Part shown: positions 1 to 8,949 of the stretch, piece after piece
How the letters are laid out: each line of letters starts with the position of its first letter
Position numbering within the stretch: position 1 is the stretch's first letter
DNA from: Herbaspirillum robiniae
GTDB lineage: Bacteria; Pseudomonadota; Gammaproteobacteria; Burkholderiales; Burkholderiaceae_D
DNA: 64,000 bases
Direction of reading: 5' to 3'
NCBI RefSeq assembly: GCF_002213415.1
Contig: NZ_NJGU01000001.1
Coordinates: forward strand, 744,001 to 808,000
Notes under the pieces: model-generated
Told to the model about the DNA's origin: nothing
The model's input: the letters and a program-made list of their open reading frames with translations, nothing else
The model's database searches: none
Made by a program: the position numbers and the translations under genes

Positions 1-1
1 C

Positions 2-367
2 AAGGGCGAATGGAACAAGCAGCGCGAAGCCGCCACCGCCATGTTGGAACAATGGCAGCAGTCGCTCGAGAATGCCGACGGCGACAAGACGCTGGCCTAT
101 TATTCGAACGACTTCCGCTCGGCGCAGGGTGAAAACCTGTCGCTCTGGTATTCGCGCCAGCAAAAGAGCATGAACGGCGCGCGCTTCACCAGTGTCAAAC
201 TGCGCGATGTCAGCCTGTTCCGCTATCCGGGCGGCCCGGAAGACATGATCGTCAGCACTTTCACGCAGGAAAGCGCCGTCGGCAAGAGCAAGAACGCGAT
301 CCGCAAACGCCAGTACTGGGTCAAGGAAGGATCGCAATGGAAAATCATTTACGAAGGCAACGCATGA
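2..367 (+). CDS. C-terminal part of an NTF2-like protein, possibly an L,D-transpeptidase of the Cds6 type (partial)
   Basis: The reading frame is open from the left edge (first codon at base 2) and ends with TGA at 365-367, so the true start lies outside the window. The visible ~121 residues look like a SnoaL/NTF2-like fold: an alternation of helix and strand with a WYSRQQKS segment and the ending [16 protein letters not shown], typical of the small domain found behind YkuD L,D-transpeptidases or TPR regions in betaproteobacteria. The stop codon overlaps the ATG of the next gene (ATGA), so the two are translationally coupled. The catalytic part cannot be seen, so the enzyme identity is inference only. 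Confidence 0.5.
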   Translation, partial: KGEWNKQREAATAMLEQWQQSLENADGDKTLAYYSNDFRSAQGENLSLWYSRQQKSMNGARFTSVKLRDVSLFRYPGGPEDMIVSTFTQESAVGKSKNAIRKRQYWVKEGSQWKIIYEGNA

Positions 368-933
368 TCATCTCCCGCCGCAGCCTGCTGCACACCGCAG
401 CAGCACTCGCCCTGTCCGCCTCTTTCGCCGTTCCGGCGCTGGCCGCCGACGCTCCGCGCGTGCTGCTCAAGACCAGCATGGGCGACATCACGGTCGAGCT
501 CAACCCCGAGAAGGCGCCGGTGTCGGTCGACAACTTCCTGAAGTACGTCAAGAAGGGCCAGTACAGCGGCACCGTCTTTCACCGCGTGATCAACGGCTTC
601 ATGATCCAGGGCGGCGGCTACGACCAGAACATGCGTGAAAAGCCGACCGACGCCCCGATCCAGAACGAAGCCAAAAACGGTTTGAAGAACGAGGTTTATA
701 CTATCGCCATGGCGCGCACCATGGCCCCGCATTCGGCGACCGCCCAGTTCTTCATCAACGTCGCCAACAACCGCTTCCTGGACTATCCGGGCCAGGACGG
801 CTGGGGCTACGCGGTGTTCGGCAAGGTCATCCAGGGCGCCGACGTGGTCGACAAGATCAAGCAGGTGCGCACCGGCGCCGGCGACGTTCCCGCGACTCCG
901 GTCGTGATCGAATCGGCAACGCTGGTCAAGTAA
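364..933 (+). CDS. ppiA: Periplasmic peptidyl-prolyl cis-trans isomerase (cyclophilin A type)
   Basis: This 189-residue cyclophilin catalyses proline isomerisation during folding of exported proteins. The start at 364 was chosen because its ATG overlaps the upstream stop and because it gives a clean signal peptide ([10 protein letters not shown], hydrophobic stretch, cleavage after ALA near residue 33). The cyclophilin core carries [13 protein letters not shown], the active-site Arg/Phe/Met region, and [18 protein letters not shown]. It is a paralogue of the next gene, which lacks the signal peptide, so the pair serves periplasm and cytoplasm. A longer start at 337 would run inside the preceding gene and spoil the signal peptide. 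Gene end is followed by a good intrinsic terminator. Confidence 0.93.
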   Translation: MIISRRSLLHTAAALALSASFAVPALAADAPRVLLKTSMGDITVELNPEKAPVSVDNFLKYVKKGQYSGTVFHRVINGFMIQGGGYDQNMREKPTDAPIQNEAKNGLKNEVYTIAMARTMAPHSATAQFFINVANNRFLDYPGQDGWGYAVFGKVIQGADVVDKIKQVRTGAGDVPATPVVIESATLVK

Positions 934-970
934 GCGGCGCATCCGGAACACGGATTGCCGGACCGACGCC

Positions 971-1001
971 AGGCGGGCTGCCATGCCCGCCTCGTTTTTT
1001 T
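971..1001 (+). terminator. Intrinsic terminator after ppiA
   Basis: An 8-bp GC-rich stem (AGGCGGGC at 971-978 with GCCCGCCT at 985-992) and a 6-nt loop are followed by a run of seven T at 995-1001. It lies 38 bases past the ppiA stop and before the ribosome-binding site of ppiB, so the two cyclophilin genes are probably separate units. Confidence 0.85.
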
Positions 1002-1030
1002 ATTACCCATCATCAAGCAAAGGATTCAAC

Positions 1031-1519
1031 ATGGCTGTTCTGCTCACCACCAACCACGGCAACATCAAGATCGAACTGGACGCGGAAAAGGCGCCGAAGA
1101 CCGTTGAAAACTTCCTGGCTTACGTGAATTCGGGCCACTACAACGGCACCATCTTCCACCGCGTCATCGACGGCTTCATGATCCAGGGCGGCGGCTTCGA
1201 ACCCGGCATGAAGCAGAAGGAAACCAACGAGCCGATCGAAAACGAAGCCAAGAACGGCCTGAAGAACGAGCCCTACACCCTGGCCATGGCGCGCACCGCC
1301 GCTCCGCACTCGGCTTCGGCGCAGTTCTTCATCAACGTCAAGAACAACAGCTTCCTGGACTTCCCGGGCCAGGACGGCTGGGGCTACTGCGTGTTCGGCA
1401 AGGTCGTCGAAGGCACCGAAGTGGTCGACAAGATCAAGGGCGTGAAGACCACCCGCGCCGGCATGTTCGCCGACGTCCCGGCGGAAGACGTCGTGATCGA
1501 GAAGGCCGAAGTGGTCTGA
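1031..1519 (+). CDS. ppiB: Cytoplasmic peptidyl-prolyl cis-trans isomerase (cyclophilin B type)
   Basis: A 162-residue cyclophilin without signal peptide, the usual length of PpiB. The start at 1031 (MAVLLTT) was chosen because it is preceded by AAAGGA at a proper distance and matches the family N-terminus; the open frame extends upstream but without coding logic. Motifs [14 protein letters not shown] and [18 protein letters not shown] carry the catalytic Arg and the substrate-binding Phe/Met. It is highly similar to the adjacent ppiA (same [10 protein letters not shown] and FPGQDGWGY segments), which indicates a local duplication with later gain or loss of the export signal. lpxH follows 18 bases downstream, an order common in betaproteobacteria. 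Confidence 0.95.
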   Translation: MAVLLTTNHGNIKIELDAEKAPKTVENFLAYVNSGHYNGTIFHRVIDGFMIQGGGFEPGMKQKETNEPIENEAKNGLKNEPYTLAMARTAAPHSASAQFFINVKNNSFLDFPGQDGWGYCVFGKVVEGTEVVDKIKGVKTTRAGMFADVPAEDVVIEKAEVV

Positions 1520-1537
1520 TCCACCCCACCCTTCACG

Positions 1538-2323
1538 ATGACTGACTTCCAGTTCATGCAAAAAGCGCAACCGACGGTTGCGCTTTTTGTTTCAGACCTC
1601 CACCTGCAGGCTTCGCTGCCACGCACCGCCGCAGCCTTCCTCGCGTTCCTGCAAACCCATGCGCGCCAGACGCAGCGGCTCTACCTGCTGGGCGACATCT
1701 TCGAATACTGGGCCGGCGACGACGACCTCGCCACGCCTTTCAACCAGCAGATCGCCGACGCCATCAAGGCGGTGCGGGAGCATGGCGTGGAGATCTTCTG
1801 GATCGCCGGCAACCGCGACTTCCTGGTCAGCCAGGGCTTCGCCGACGCCGCCGGACTGACGCTGCTGGACGACCCGCACGTGGTCACGCTGGCCGGCCGC
1901 ACGCTGGCGCTGGCCCACGGCGACGCCCAATGCACCGATGACCAGGCCTACATGGCCTTCCGCGCGCAGGTGCGCCAGCCGGCCTACCAGCAGCAGTTCC
2001 TGGCCATGCCGCTGGCCCAGCGCAAGGCCATCATCGAAGGCATGCGCAAGAACAGCCAGGATGCCAACCAGAACAAGTCCTACGAGATCATGGACGTCAA
2101 TGCCGGCGCCATCGACCAGCTGTTCGCGCAGACCGGCACCGACACGCTGATCCACGGCCATACGCACCGCCCGGCGCTGCACCGCCTCGACGACGGCAAG
2201 CGCCTGCGTTATGTGCTGCCCGATTGGGAATACGACGTGGAGACGCCGCGCGGCGGCTGGATCAGCCTGACGGCGGACGGCGCGCTGCATCGCTACGACG
2301 CTGCCGGCACGGTCATCATCTGA
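1538..2323 (+). CDS. lpxH: UDP-2,3-diacylglucosamine pyrophosphatase
   Basis: LpxH cleaves UDP-2,3-diacylglucosamine to lipid X in lipid A synthesis, at the inner face of the cytoplasmic membrane. The calcineurin-like metallophosphoesterase motifs are all present: SDLHL (Asp20, His22), GDIFEYW, GNRDFL, LAHGD and the terminal HGHTHRP. The length of 261 residues is about 15-20 longer than E. coli LpxH because of an N-terminal extension before VALFVSDLH. The only ATG codons that keep the first metal motif are 1538 and 1556, and neither has a strong ribosome-binding site. A perfect terminator-like hairpin lies inside the first 17 codons (see separate entry). Confidence 0.92.
   Translation: MTDFQFMQKAQPTVALFVSDLHLQASLPRTAAAFLAFLQTHARQTQRLYLLGDIFEYWAGDDDLATPFNQQIADAIKAVREHGVEIFWIAGNRDFLVSQGFADAAGLTLLDDPHVVTLAGRTLALAHGDAQCTDDQAYMAFRAQVRQPAYQQQFLAMPLAQRKAIIEGMRKNSQDANQNKSYEIMDVNAGAIDQLFAQTGTDTLIHGHTHRPALHRLDDGKRLRYVLPDWEYDVETPRGGWISLTADGALHRYDAAGTVII
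1560..1590 (+). terminator. Terminator-like hairpin inside the 5' end of lpxH
   Basis: A 13-bp perfect stem (AAAAAGCGCAACC at 1560-1572 with GGTTGCGCTTTTT at 1576-1588), a 3-nt loop GAC and five T form a standard intrinsic terminator for ppiB. It lies within the lpxH coding sequence, covering codons 8 to 17 counted from 1538. It may end most ppiB transcripts, or act as an attenuator on lpxH read-through. Confidence 0.75.
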
Positions 2324-2353
2324 CCCCAAGCCGACCGCCTCGGCGCCGCAAGA

Positions 2354-2384
2354 AAAAAGGGCCTGACATTGTCAGGCCCTTTTT
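2354..2384 (+). terminator. Intrinsic terminator after lpxH
   Basis: A 14-bp perfect stem (2354-2367 with 2371-2384), core GGGCCTGAC / GTCAGGCCC, 3-nt loop ATT, with flanking A5 and T5. It could work in both directions, but cysE on the other strand ends about 100 bases away. Confidence 0.9.
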
Positions 2385-2390
2385 ACAACG

Positions 2391-2447
2391 GCTTCATTCA
2401 TCAGCCTCATTAATCAGCCTCATTCATCGGCTTGATTCATCAACGTC
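2391..2447. repeat. Short degenerate tandem repeat of about 13 bp
   Basis: About four imperfect units related to CATTCATCAGCCT follow each other (variants with TCATTAATCAGC, TCATTCATCGGC and TGATTCATCAAC). The run sits between the lpxH terminator and the end of cysE and has no coding role that I can see. It may be a slippage product. Confidence 0.6.
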
Positions 2448-2480
2448 AAGCAACGGCATCGCGCAACTGCATCATGCAGT

Positions 2481-3230
2481 TCAATCCACCAGCCGATTCA
2501 ACTGCGCCGCATCGAACTTGCTCAATTCATCGAAGCGTCGACACCCTATCCCCGCCTCCTTCAGCGCTGCCAGCATCGCTTCCATCTGCAACTCCTGCGC
2601 GGCCACCTGGTTGATCAGGCCATGCAGTGCCTGCGACAGCGGATCGTCGCCATTGGGCACCACGCCATAGGCGGCAAACATGCGCGCGGCGACCTGTCCG
2701 CGCGCATCCACCGGATTGCGCTCGACGATGCGCGCCGGGTTGCCCACCGCCGTGGCGCCGGCCGGCACCGGCTTGGTGACTACCGCGTTGGACCCCACCT
2801 TGGCGCCGTCGCCCACCGTGAAACCGCCCAGCACCTTGGCGCCGGCGCCGACGATCACGCCGCGCCCCAGCGTCGGATGGCGCTTGGCGCCCTTGGACAG
2901 CGACGTGCCGCCCAGCGTCACGCCCTGGTAGATGGTGCAGTCGTCGCCCAGCACGGCGGTCTCGCCTATCACCACGCCGAAGCCGTGGTCGATGAAGACC
3001 CGGCGGCCGATGGTGGCGCCCGGATGGATCTCGATGCCGGTCAGCCCGCGCGCGATGTGCGAGATGAACCGTCCCAGCCAGCGCATATCGGCCGTCCAGC
3101 ATGCCTTGGCCCAGCGATGCATGATCACCGCGTGCAGGCCGGGATAACAGGTCAGCACCTCCCAGCTGTTGCGGGCGGCGGGATCGCGCTCGCGGATGCT
3201 GGCGATGTCTTCTCTGAGTCGGCTGAACAT
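2481..3230 (-). CDS. cysE: Serine O-acetyltransferase
   Basis: CysE makes O-acetylserine from serine and acetyl-CoA, the first step of cysteine synthesis. The 249 residues start with MFSRLREDI, the usual SATase N-terminus, so the start at 3230 was chosen although the frame stays open upstream. A helical N-terminal half is followed by left-handed beta-helix hexapeptide repeats (IHPGATIG, FIDHGFGVVIGE with the catalytic Asp-His, VTLGGT, GRGVIVGAGAKVLG, VVTKPVP). The C-terminal tail is about 70 residues longer than a minimal SATase and ends in Leu-Val-Asp rather than the usual ...Ile found in CysE proteins that dock into CysK, so complex formation is uncertain. Confidence 0.93.
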   Translation of the reverse strand: MFSRLREDIASIRERDPAARNSWEVLTCYPGLHAVIMHRWAKACWTADMRWLGRFISHIARGLTGIEIHPGATIGRRVFIDHGFGVVIGETAVLGDDCTIYQGVTLGGTSLSKGAKRHPTLGRGVIVGAGAKVLGGFTVGDGAKVGSNAVVTKPVPAGATAVGNPARIVERNPVDARGQVAARMFAAYGVVPNGDDPLSQALHGLINQVAAQELQMEAMLAALKEAGIGCRRFDELSKFDAAQLNRLVD

Positions 3231-3264
3231 GGTGATTCTCCTGAAGCGGATAAAGCGGAAGGAC

Positions 3265-3295
3265 AAAAAAAATCGCCGGACATCAGGTCCGGCGA
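3265..3295 (-). terminator. Intrinsic terminator downstream of rlmB
   Basis: On the minus strand a 9-bp stem (TCGCCGGAC / GTCCGGCGA at 3273-3281 and 3287-3295) is followed by eight U (A-run at 3265-3272). It separates the rnr-rlmB unit from cysE. Confidence 0.85.
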
Positions 3296-3316
3296 CGGTG
3301 CAGCGAAAAACCGGAA

Positions 3317-4054
3317 TTACTTCGGCAAACGCTGGCGTCGCGCCTCGTACAGACAGACGCCGGAAGCCACCGACACGTTCAGGCTCTCCACCGAGCCGAA
3401 CATCGGGATGTTGACCAGGATGTCGCAGGTCTCGCGCGTCAGGCGGCGCATGCCCTCGCCTTCCGAGCCCATGACCAGCGCGGTCGGGCCGCTGAAATCG
3501 CCTTCGTACAGGCCCTTCTCGGCGTCGTCGGAGGTGCCGATGATCCACACGCCGCGCTCCTTCAGGTCGCGCATGGTGCGCGCCAGGTTGGTCACGGTGA
3601 TGTAGGGCACGGTGTCGGATGCGCCGCTGGAGACTTTCATCGCGGTGGCATTCAGGCCGACCGCGCGGTCCTTCGGTGCGATCACCGCATGCGCGCCGGC
3701 GCCGTCGGCCACGCGCAGGCAGGCGCCCAGGTTGTGCGGGTCGGTGATGCCGTCCAGGATCAGCAGCAGCGGCGGACCTTCGACCGCATCCAGCAGCTCG
3801 TCCAGGGTGCGCGCCAGCGACAGCGCGGCGGCCTTGGCCACCACGCCCTGGTGGCGGCGCGTGCCGACCATCGCCGCCAGGCGCTGGTCGTCGGCCTGGA
3901 TGATGCGCACATTGGCTTCCTTGGCCGTATGCAGGAGATCCAGCATGCGGCGGTCGCGCCGTTCGGCGTCCACGTAGATTTCATCCACCGACGAGGCTTC
4001 GTGGCGGATGCGGGACGTCACGGCATGGAAGCCGAAAATCATTTTGCTCTTCAT
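3317..4054 (-). CDS. rlmB: 23S rRNA (guanosine-2'-O-)-methyltransferase RlmB
   Basis: RlmB methylates the ribose of G2251 in the peptidyl-transferase region of 23S rRNA. The product has 245-246 residues with the substrate-binding domain at the N-terminus ([12 protein letters not shown]) and a SPOUT trefoil-knot methyltransferase domain with the three diagnostic motifs: [23 protein letters not shown] and [15 protein letters not shown]. The start at 4054 has GCAGGA upstream; a longer open frame to 4096 has no such site. It lies 86 bases downstream of rnr in the same direction, the same rnr-rlmB order as in E. coli. Confidence 0.95.
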   Translation of the reverse strand: MKSKMIFGFHAVTSRIRHEASSVDEIYVDAERRDRRMLDLLHTAKEANVRIIQADDQRLAAMVGTRRHQGVVAKAAALSLARTLDELLDAVEGPPLLLILDGITDPHNLGACLRVADGAGAHAVIAPKDRAVGLNATAMKVSSGASDTVPYITVTNLARTMRDLKERGVWIIGTSDDAEKGLYEGDFSGPTALVMGSEGEGMRRLTRETCDILVNIPMFGSVESLNVSVASGVCLYEARRQRLPK

Positions 4055-4140
4055 AAATCCTGCTTGTTTCTGCTTGCTGTTTAACTTGCGATCCAACGAT
4101 TGAACCGACCCGCAGCGCCGGAGTGACCCGGCGCGCCGGG

Positions 4141-6633
4141 TCAGCGCTTCTTCTTGCCGCCCTTGCCGAAGCCCTTGGCAGCGGCGCGCTTGCGGTCGGC
4201 TTCGCCCGGACGGCCGCGGGCTGCGGCGGCGCCGTTGGCCTTGGCGGCCTTGGCCGGCTTGGGAGCGGCCGCCTTCTTGGCCTTGGCGGCCGGCTGCTGC
4301 TGCCTTGCGCCGCCGTTGCCGGCCGGCTTGCCGCGCGCGGCGCTTTCGGCGCGCTTGGCTTCATTCTTGATCAGGGTGCGGATGCCCGGCTCGTTGACCA
4401 GCGCCAGGTCGATCTTGCGCGCATCCAGGTCGACCCGGCTGACCTGCACCGTCACGCGGTCGGTCAGCTGGTAACGGATGCCGGTGCGCTCGCCGCGCAG
4501 CTCGTGGCGCGCCTCGTCGTACTGGAAGTAGTCCGCGCCCAGTTCGGTGACGTGCACCAGGCCTTCGATGTACAGCGCGTCGAGCTGCACGAAGATGCCG
4601 AAGGTGGCCACGCCGGAGATGGTGCCGGTGAATTCCTCACCCAGCTTGTCGCGGATGAAGTAGCACTTCAGCCATGCCTCGACGTCGCGCGAAGCCTCGT
4701 CGGCGCGGCGCTCGTTGGCCGAACAGTGCAGGCCCAGCGCTTCCCAGATGCCCTGGCTGCCTTCGTTGCGCGCCTGCGTCTTCTTGCCTGCGGCCTTGTC
4801 GGCCGCGCGCTGTTGCTGCTGCATCTTGCGCGCCGCCGGCGAGATCGAGGTGTTCAGCGCGCTGCTGTCGATGCCCTTGGGATCGTAGCGCTTGCCCTGC
4901 AGCACGGCCTTGATGGCGCGGTGCGTCAGCAGGTCGGGATAACGGCGGATCGGGCTGGTGAAGTGCGCGTAGGACTCATAGGACAGGCCGAAGTGGCCGA
5001 TGTTGTCGGGGCTGTAGACCGCCTGCTGCATCGAGCGCAGCAGCATGGTCTGGATCAGCAGCGCATCGGGACGCGCCTTGATCTTGGGCATCAGCTCGGC
5101 GTAGTCGGCCGCGCCGGGCGTGTCGCCGCCGCCCAGCGAGAGGCCGGTCTGCTTGAGGAAGTTGCGCAGCTGGGTCAGCTTTTCCTTGGTCGGGCCGGCG
5201 TGCACGCGGTACAGCGCCGGATGGTCGTGGCGCTTGAGCAGGTCGGCCGCGCAGACGTTGGCCGCCAGCATGCACTCCTCGATCAGGCGGTGCGCGTCGT
5301 TGCGGGTGCGCGGCAGGATCTTCTCGATCTTGCCCGCGGCATTGCAGACGATATAGGTCTCGGTGGTCTCGAAGTCGATCGCGCCGCGCGCCTGGCGCGC
5401 CTGCAGCAACGCCTGGAACACTTCATACAGGTGCGTCAGGTGCGGCACCAGGCCGATGCGGCGCGCCGCTTCCGGCCCCTTGGTGTTGGCCAGCACGGCG
5501 GCCACTTCGGTATAGGTCAGACGGGCCGCCGAGTGGATCACGGCCGGATAGAACTGGTAGGCCTTGATCTCGCCCTTGGCGGTGATCACGGCGTCGCACA
5601 CCAGCGTCAGGCGGTCGACGTCGGGGTTCAGCGAGCAGAGTCCGTTGGACAGCTTCTCCGGCAGCATCGGGATCACGCGGCGCGGGAAATAGACCGAGGT
5701 GCTGCGCTCCAGTGCATCGGCGTCGAGCGCGTCGTTGGGCTTGACGTAGTGACTGACGTCGGCGATCGCCACGATCAGGCGGTAGCCCTTGGCGCGGCCG
5801 ATCTTGACCGGTTCGCAATAGACCGCGTCGTCGAAGTCGCGCGCGTCCTCGCCGTCGATGGTGACCAGCGGCACGTCGCGCAGGTCGACGCGATCCTTCA
5901 GGTCGGCCGCGCGCACCTCGCTGGGCAGCTTGGCCGACAGCTTCTTGGCGGCGTCCGAGAACTCATGCGGCACGCCGTATTTGCGCACGGCGATTTCGAT
6001 TTCCATGCCGGGGTCGTCGATGTCGCCGAGGATCTCGACGATCTTGCCCACCGGCTGGGTATAGCGCGAAGGATGCTCGGTCAGCTCCACGCTCACCACC
6101 TGCCCCGCCTTGGCCTTGCCCGGGGGGCCGGCCAGCAGCACGTCGTGGCCGATGCGTTTGTCTTCCGGCGCCACCACCCATACGCCGTTCTCGTTGAGCA
6201 GGCGACCGATCACGTGCGAATTGGCGCGCTCCACCACTTCCACGATGGTGCCTTCCGGACGACCGCGGCGGTCCGTGCCGACGATGCGCGCCTGGACGCG
6301 GTCGCCGTGCATCACCTTCTGCATTTCCTTCTCGGGCAGGAACAGGTCGTCGCTGCCGTCGTCAGGCAGCAGGAAACCGAAACCGTCGCGATGGCTGGAC
6401 ACGCGCCCTTCGATGAAATCGGGCGAATGGGTCAGCTTGTAGTTGCCGGCGCGGTCCGGCTTGATCTGGCCGTCGCGCTCCATGGCGTTGAGCCGGCGCG
6501 TCATGCCATCTATCTCGTCAGGCTTCACGCCGAGCGCCGCCGCCAGGCTGGACGCGCTTTGTGCCGTGGGTGAAGTGCGCAGGATGCCGAGGATCTCTTC
6601 CCGGCTGGGAATGGAGTAGGGAAATTGGCTCAA
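4141..6633 (-). CDS. rnr: Ribonuclease R
   Basis: RNase R is a processive 3'-5' exoribonuclease that degrades structured RNA. The 830-residue protein shows an N-terminal winged helix (about 5-70), cold-shock OB domains (about 75-230), the RNB catalytic core with the Asp cluster in [10 protein letters not shown] (261-270), an S1 domain near 665-745 ([15 protein letters not shown]) and a basic Ala/Lys tail ending in GGKKKR. This tail binds RNA in the family. The start MSQFPYS was taken as the only reasonable Met; no second candidate precedes the helix. rlmB follows and is probably co-transcribed. Confidence 0.97.
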   Translation of the reverse strand: MSQFPYSIPSREEILGILRTSPTAQSASSLAAALGVKPDEIDGMTRRLNAMERDGQIKPDRAGNYKLTHSPDFIEGRVSSHRDGFGFLLPDDGSDDLFLPEKEMQKVMHGDRVQARIVGTDRRGRPEGTIVEVVERANSHVIGRLLNENGVWVVAPEDKRIGHDVLLAGPPGKAKAGQVVSVELTEHPSRYTQPVGKIVEILGDIDDPGMEIEIAVRKYGVPHEFSDAAKKLSAKLPSEVRAADLKDRVDLRDVPLVTIDGEDARDFDDAVYCEPVKIGRAKGYRLIVAIADVSHYVKPNDALDADALERSTSVYFPRRVIPMLPEKLSNGLCSLNPDVDRLTLVCDAVITAKGEIKAYQFYPAVIHSAARLTYTEVAAVLANTKGPEAARRIGLVPHLTHLYEVFQALLQARQARGAIDFETTETYIVCNAAGKIEKILPRTRNDAHRLIEECMLAANVCAADLLKRHDHPALYRVHAGPTKEKLTQLRNFLKQTGLSLGGGDTPGAADYAELMPKIKARPDALLIQTMLLRSMQQAVYSPDNIGHFGLSYESYAHFTSPIRRYPDLLTHRAIKAVLQGKRYDPKGIDSSALNTSISPAARKMQQQQRAADKAAGKKTQARNEGSQGIWEALGLHCSANERRADEASRDVEAWLKCYFIRDKLGEEFTGTISGVATFGIFVQLDALYIEGLVHVTELGADYFQYDEARHELRGERTGIRYQLTDRVTVQVSRVDLDARKIDLALVNEPGIRTLIKNEAKRAESAARGKPAGNGGARQQQPAAKAKKAAAPKPAKAAKANGAAAARGRPGEADRKRAAAKGFGKGGKKKR

Positions 6634-6806
6634 AAGTATCGTTCGCGCAGTTGTTATTGATGGAACCGGCGCGAAGGCTCCGGTCCGGCTGGATAGCCCT
6701 TAGTGTAACGGAGTTGCGGCCATTTACCTAACCGCAATACCGGGTTGGTGGAGGATGCCGCACGGCGGGCGCCGTAAAAAACATTCGTTTCACCGTAAAA
6801 AGATAC

Positions 6807-6834
6807 TTGACAGGCACAATCCATCGTATATAAT
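6807..6834 (+). promoter_or_regulatory. Sigma70 promoter of tRNA-Leu
   Basis: A perfect -35 TTGACA at 6807-6812 and a perfect -10 TATAAT at 6829-6834 are 16 bp apart. The tRNA starts 42 bases after the -10 box. Consensus promoters of this quality are usual for stable RNA genes. Confidence 0.88.
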
Positions 6835-6876
6835 CACGGTCTTTCGCGTTACAGGCAACATCAAGTAAGCGCTGAA

Positions 6877-6961
6877 GCCCACGTGGCGGAATTGGTAGAC
6901 GCGCATGGTTCAGGTCCATGTGCCGCGAGGTGTGGGGGTTCGAGTCCCTCCGTGGGCACCA
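6877..6961 (+). tRNA. tRNA-Leu (anticodon CAG)
   Basis: An 85-nt class II tRNA. The acceptor stem GCCCACG pairs with CGTGGGC, the D-arm has the usual TGGTAGACGC, the anticodon loop TTCAGGT has CAG at 6911-6913 closed by CATGG/CCATG, a long variable arm follows, and the T-arm carries GGTTCGAGTCC. The CCA end is encoded. It decodes CUG, the main leucine codon of this GC-rich genome. Confidence 0.97.
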
Positions 6962-6967
6962 AAACAT

Positions 6968-7003
6968 AAAAGGCTGATTAACGAAAGTTAATCGGCCTTT
7001 TGC
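6968..7003 (+). terminator. Terminator of tRNA-Leu
   Basis: A 15-bp stem with one G-U pair (6968-6982 with 6987-7001), a GAAA tetraloop and a T-rich end. It lies 6 bases after the tRNA. On the minus strand it cannot serve the chemoreceptor gene, which points away. Confidence 0.88.
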
Positions 7004-7096
7004 GTTTTGGGGCGCAAGAAAATATCGTCGCCCCTTCCCTCACTCATATCCATGGCATGCGCCGCACGCCATGGATGCAGATTCCCCCCTGTCTTT

Positions 7097-8638
7097 TCAG
7101 CCCTGCAGCCTGAACACGCTCACCGTCTCGGTCAGCGTCGCCGCCTGCTCCTGCATGGCGCGCGCGGCAGCGGCGGCCTGTTCCACCAGCGCGGCGTTCT
7201 GCTGGGTCGCCTCGTCCATCAGCGTGATGGCGTGGTTGACCTGCTCGATGCCGTCGCTCTGTTCCTGGCTGGCCGAGCTGATCTCGCCGACGATGTCGGT
7301 GACGCGGCGCACGCTGGCCACCACCTCGCCCATGGTGGTGCCGGCCTGCTCCACCAGCTTGCTGCCGGCATCGACCTTGGCCACCGAGTCGTCGATGAGC
7401 GACTTGATCTCCTTGGCCGCCGAGGCCGAACGCTGGGCCAGCGAACGCACCTCCGACGCCACCACCGCGAAGCCGCGACCCTGCTCGCCGGCGCGGGCGG
7501 CCTCCACGGCTGCGTTGAGCGCCAGGATATTGGTCTGGAAGGCAATGCCGTCGATCACGCCGATGATGTCGACGATCTTGCGCGAGGACTCGTTGATCGA
7601 CCCCATGGTATCGACCACCTGCGACACCACCGCCCCGCCCTGCACCGCCACTTCCGAGGCGGACACCGCCAGCTGGTTGGCCTGGCGGGCGTTGTCGGCG
7701 TTCTGCTTCACGGTCGAGGTCAGCTCTTCCATGGCCGAAGCGGTTTCTTCCAGCGAGCTGGCCTGCTGCTCGGTGCGGTTGGACAGGTCGAGGTTGCCCT
7801 GGGCGATCTCGGTGGAGGCGGTCGCGATGGTGTCGGTGCCCTGGCGCACCTGGCCGACGATGCGCACCAGGTTGTCGTTCATGTCCTTGAGCGCGCCCAT
7901 CAGTTGGCCGGTCTCGTCGCCGGTCCTGACCTCGATGCGGCTGTCGAGCTGGCCGTTGGCCACCCGTCCGGCGACGTCCACCGCCTCATGCAGCGGGCGC
8001 GTGATCGAGCGGGTGATGCGCCAGGCCAGGAGCACGCCGGCCAGGATCGCCACGGTGCCCAGCACCAGCATCATGTTGCGCGCGGCGCGGAACAGGCCGT
8101 CGACTTCCTGCGTCAAGGCCCTGATCTGTTCGCTCTGCATGTTCGCCAGCTTCTCGATGGCGGCCAGGTAGACCTGGCTGTGCGGCAGCAGCTGCTCGTC
8201 CACCACCTTCTTGGCGGCCTCTTCGTTGCCGGCGTCCTTTTCCTTGAAGACCGCGGTGTTGTCGGCGATCACCACCTTGCGGCGTTCGTTGATCTCGTTG
8301 AGTTGCGCCTTGCCCGCGTCGTCGGTGATCAGCTCCGTCATCTGCTTGACGTATTCGTTGTTCTTGCTGATGGTGGAGAGGATCAGGTCCTTGTAGTACT
8401 TCTGCTGCACCGGATCGGGATTCTTGGCCGCGGCGACGATGCGCCCGACATTGAGTTCGATCGATTTATAGAACGCATTGACCAGCCGCTCCTTGACCAG
8501 CGCCTCGTTGACCATGACGTCGTTGAGCTTGCCCACCGCCTGCAGCCGCCACACGCCAATGCCGGTAATGAGGCCCATCAGGACCAGAATCGCTGCAAAA
8601 CCCAGCCCCAGCCGGGTGCCAATCTTCATATTCTTCAT
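7097..8638 (-). CDS. Methyl-accepting chemotaxis protein (4HB-type ligand domain)
   Basis: A 513-residue membrane chemoreceptor that signals to CheA/CheW. It starts [11 protein letters not shown], has a first membrane helix at about 10-30, a periplasmic four-helix-bundle domain (about 35-185), a second membrane helix ([18 protein letters not shown]), a HAMP region with [16 protein letters not shown], and the cytoplasmic signalling helix pair with the conserved tip [20 protein letters not shown] and [12 protein letters not shown]. The start at 8638 was chosen because the frame upstream lacks any membrane signal. The C-terminus FRLQG lacks the NWETF-type CheR/CheB tether. The ligand cannot be told from sequence. 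Confidence 0.93.
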   Translation of the reverse strand: MKNMKIGTRLGLGFAAILVLMGLITGIGVWRLQAVGKLNDVMVNEALVKERLVNAFYKSIELNVGRIVAAAKNPDPVQQKYYKDLILSTISKNNEYVKQMTELITDDAGKAQLNEINERRKVVIADNTAVFKEKDAGNEEAAKKVVDEQLLPHSQVYLAAIEKLANMQSEQIRALTQEVDGLFRAARNMMLVLGTVAILAGVLLAWRITRSITRPLHEAVDVAGRVANGQLDSRIEVRTGDETGQLMGALKDMNDNLVRIVGQVRQGTDTIATASTEIAQGNLDLSNRTEQQASSLEETASAMEELTSTVKQNADNARQANQLAVSASEVAVQGGAVVSQVVDTMGSINESSRKIVDIIGVIDGIAFQTNILALNAAVEAARAGEQGRGFAVVASEVRSLAQRSASAAKEIKSLIDDSVAKVDAGSKLVEQAGTTMGEVVASVRRVTDIVGEISSASQEQSDGIEQVNHAITLMDEATQQNAALVEQAAAAARAMQEQAATLTETVSVFRLQG

Positions 8639-8949
8639 ATAGGTGTATCCCCAAAATCCCCAAAGGCGCGACCGGATGATGCCGCGCCGCCTCTTCCTTC
8701 GTCCCGGATAGGGACTCATCATTAACGGACGCTGCGTATCGCCACTTGAGCCCGCATCGGCCGCATCGCAAGAAAAATGGGGGCAAATGGGCTCATTTGC
8801 CGCTTCGACAACGCCTGGGCGCCGTGAACGCACCAAAACGATGCCGGTCGAACCTTGCCGCGGCATTGGCCGGCGACGGCAAGCTCATCTATCATCGCGA
8901 CTGGCCAAGCGGCAGCAGATCCGCTCCTGAATCCATCACGACAAACCCG

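Noticed and set aside
4123..6573. Very long open frame (over 800 codons) opposite rnr
   Set aside because: It is a by-product of GC-rich codons in rnr; composition is Arg/His/Ala/Val-rich, without domains, and RNase R on the other strand is unmistakable.
6728..6967. Open frame antisense to the tRNA-Leu gene (79 codons, with CPRRDSNPHT)
   Set aside because: This is a well-known false gene produced by the reverse complement of leucine tRNA genes; the tRNA and its promoter explain the sequence.
7009..7074. Two short inverted repeats (GGGGCG/CGCCCC and CCATGGC/GCCATGG) behind the chemoreceptor gene
   Set aside because: Stems are short and lack a T-run on the minus strand; not convincing as terminators.
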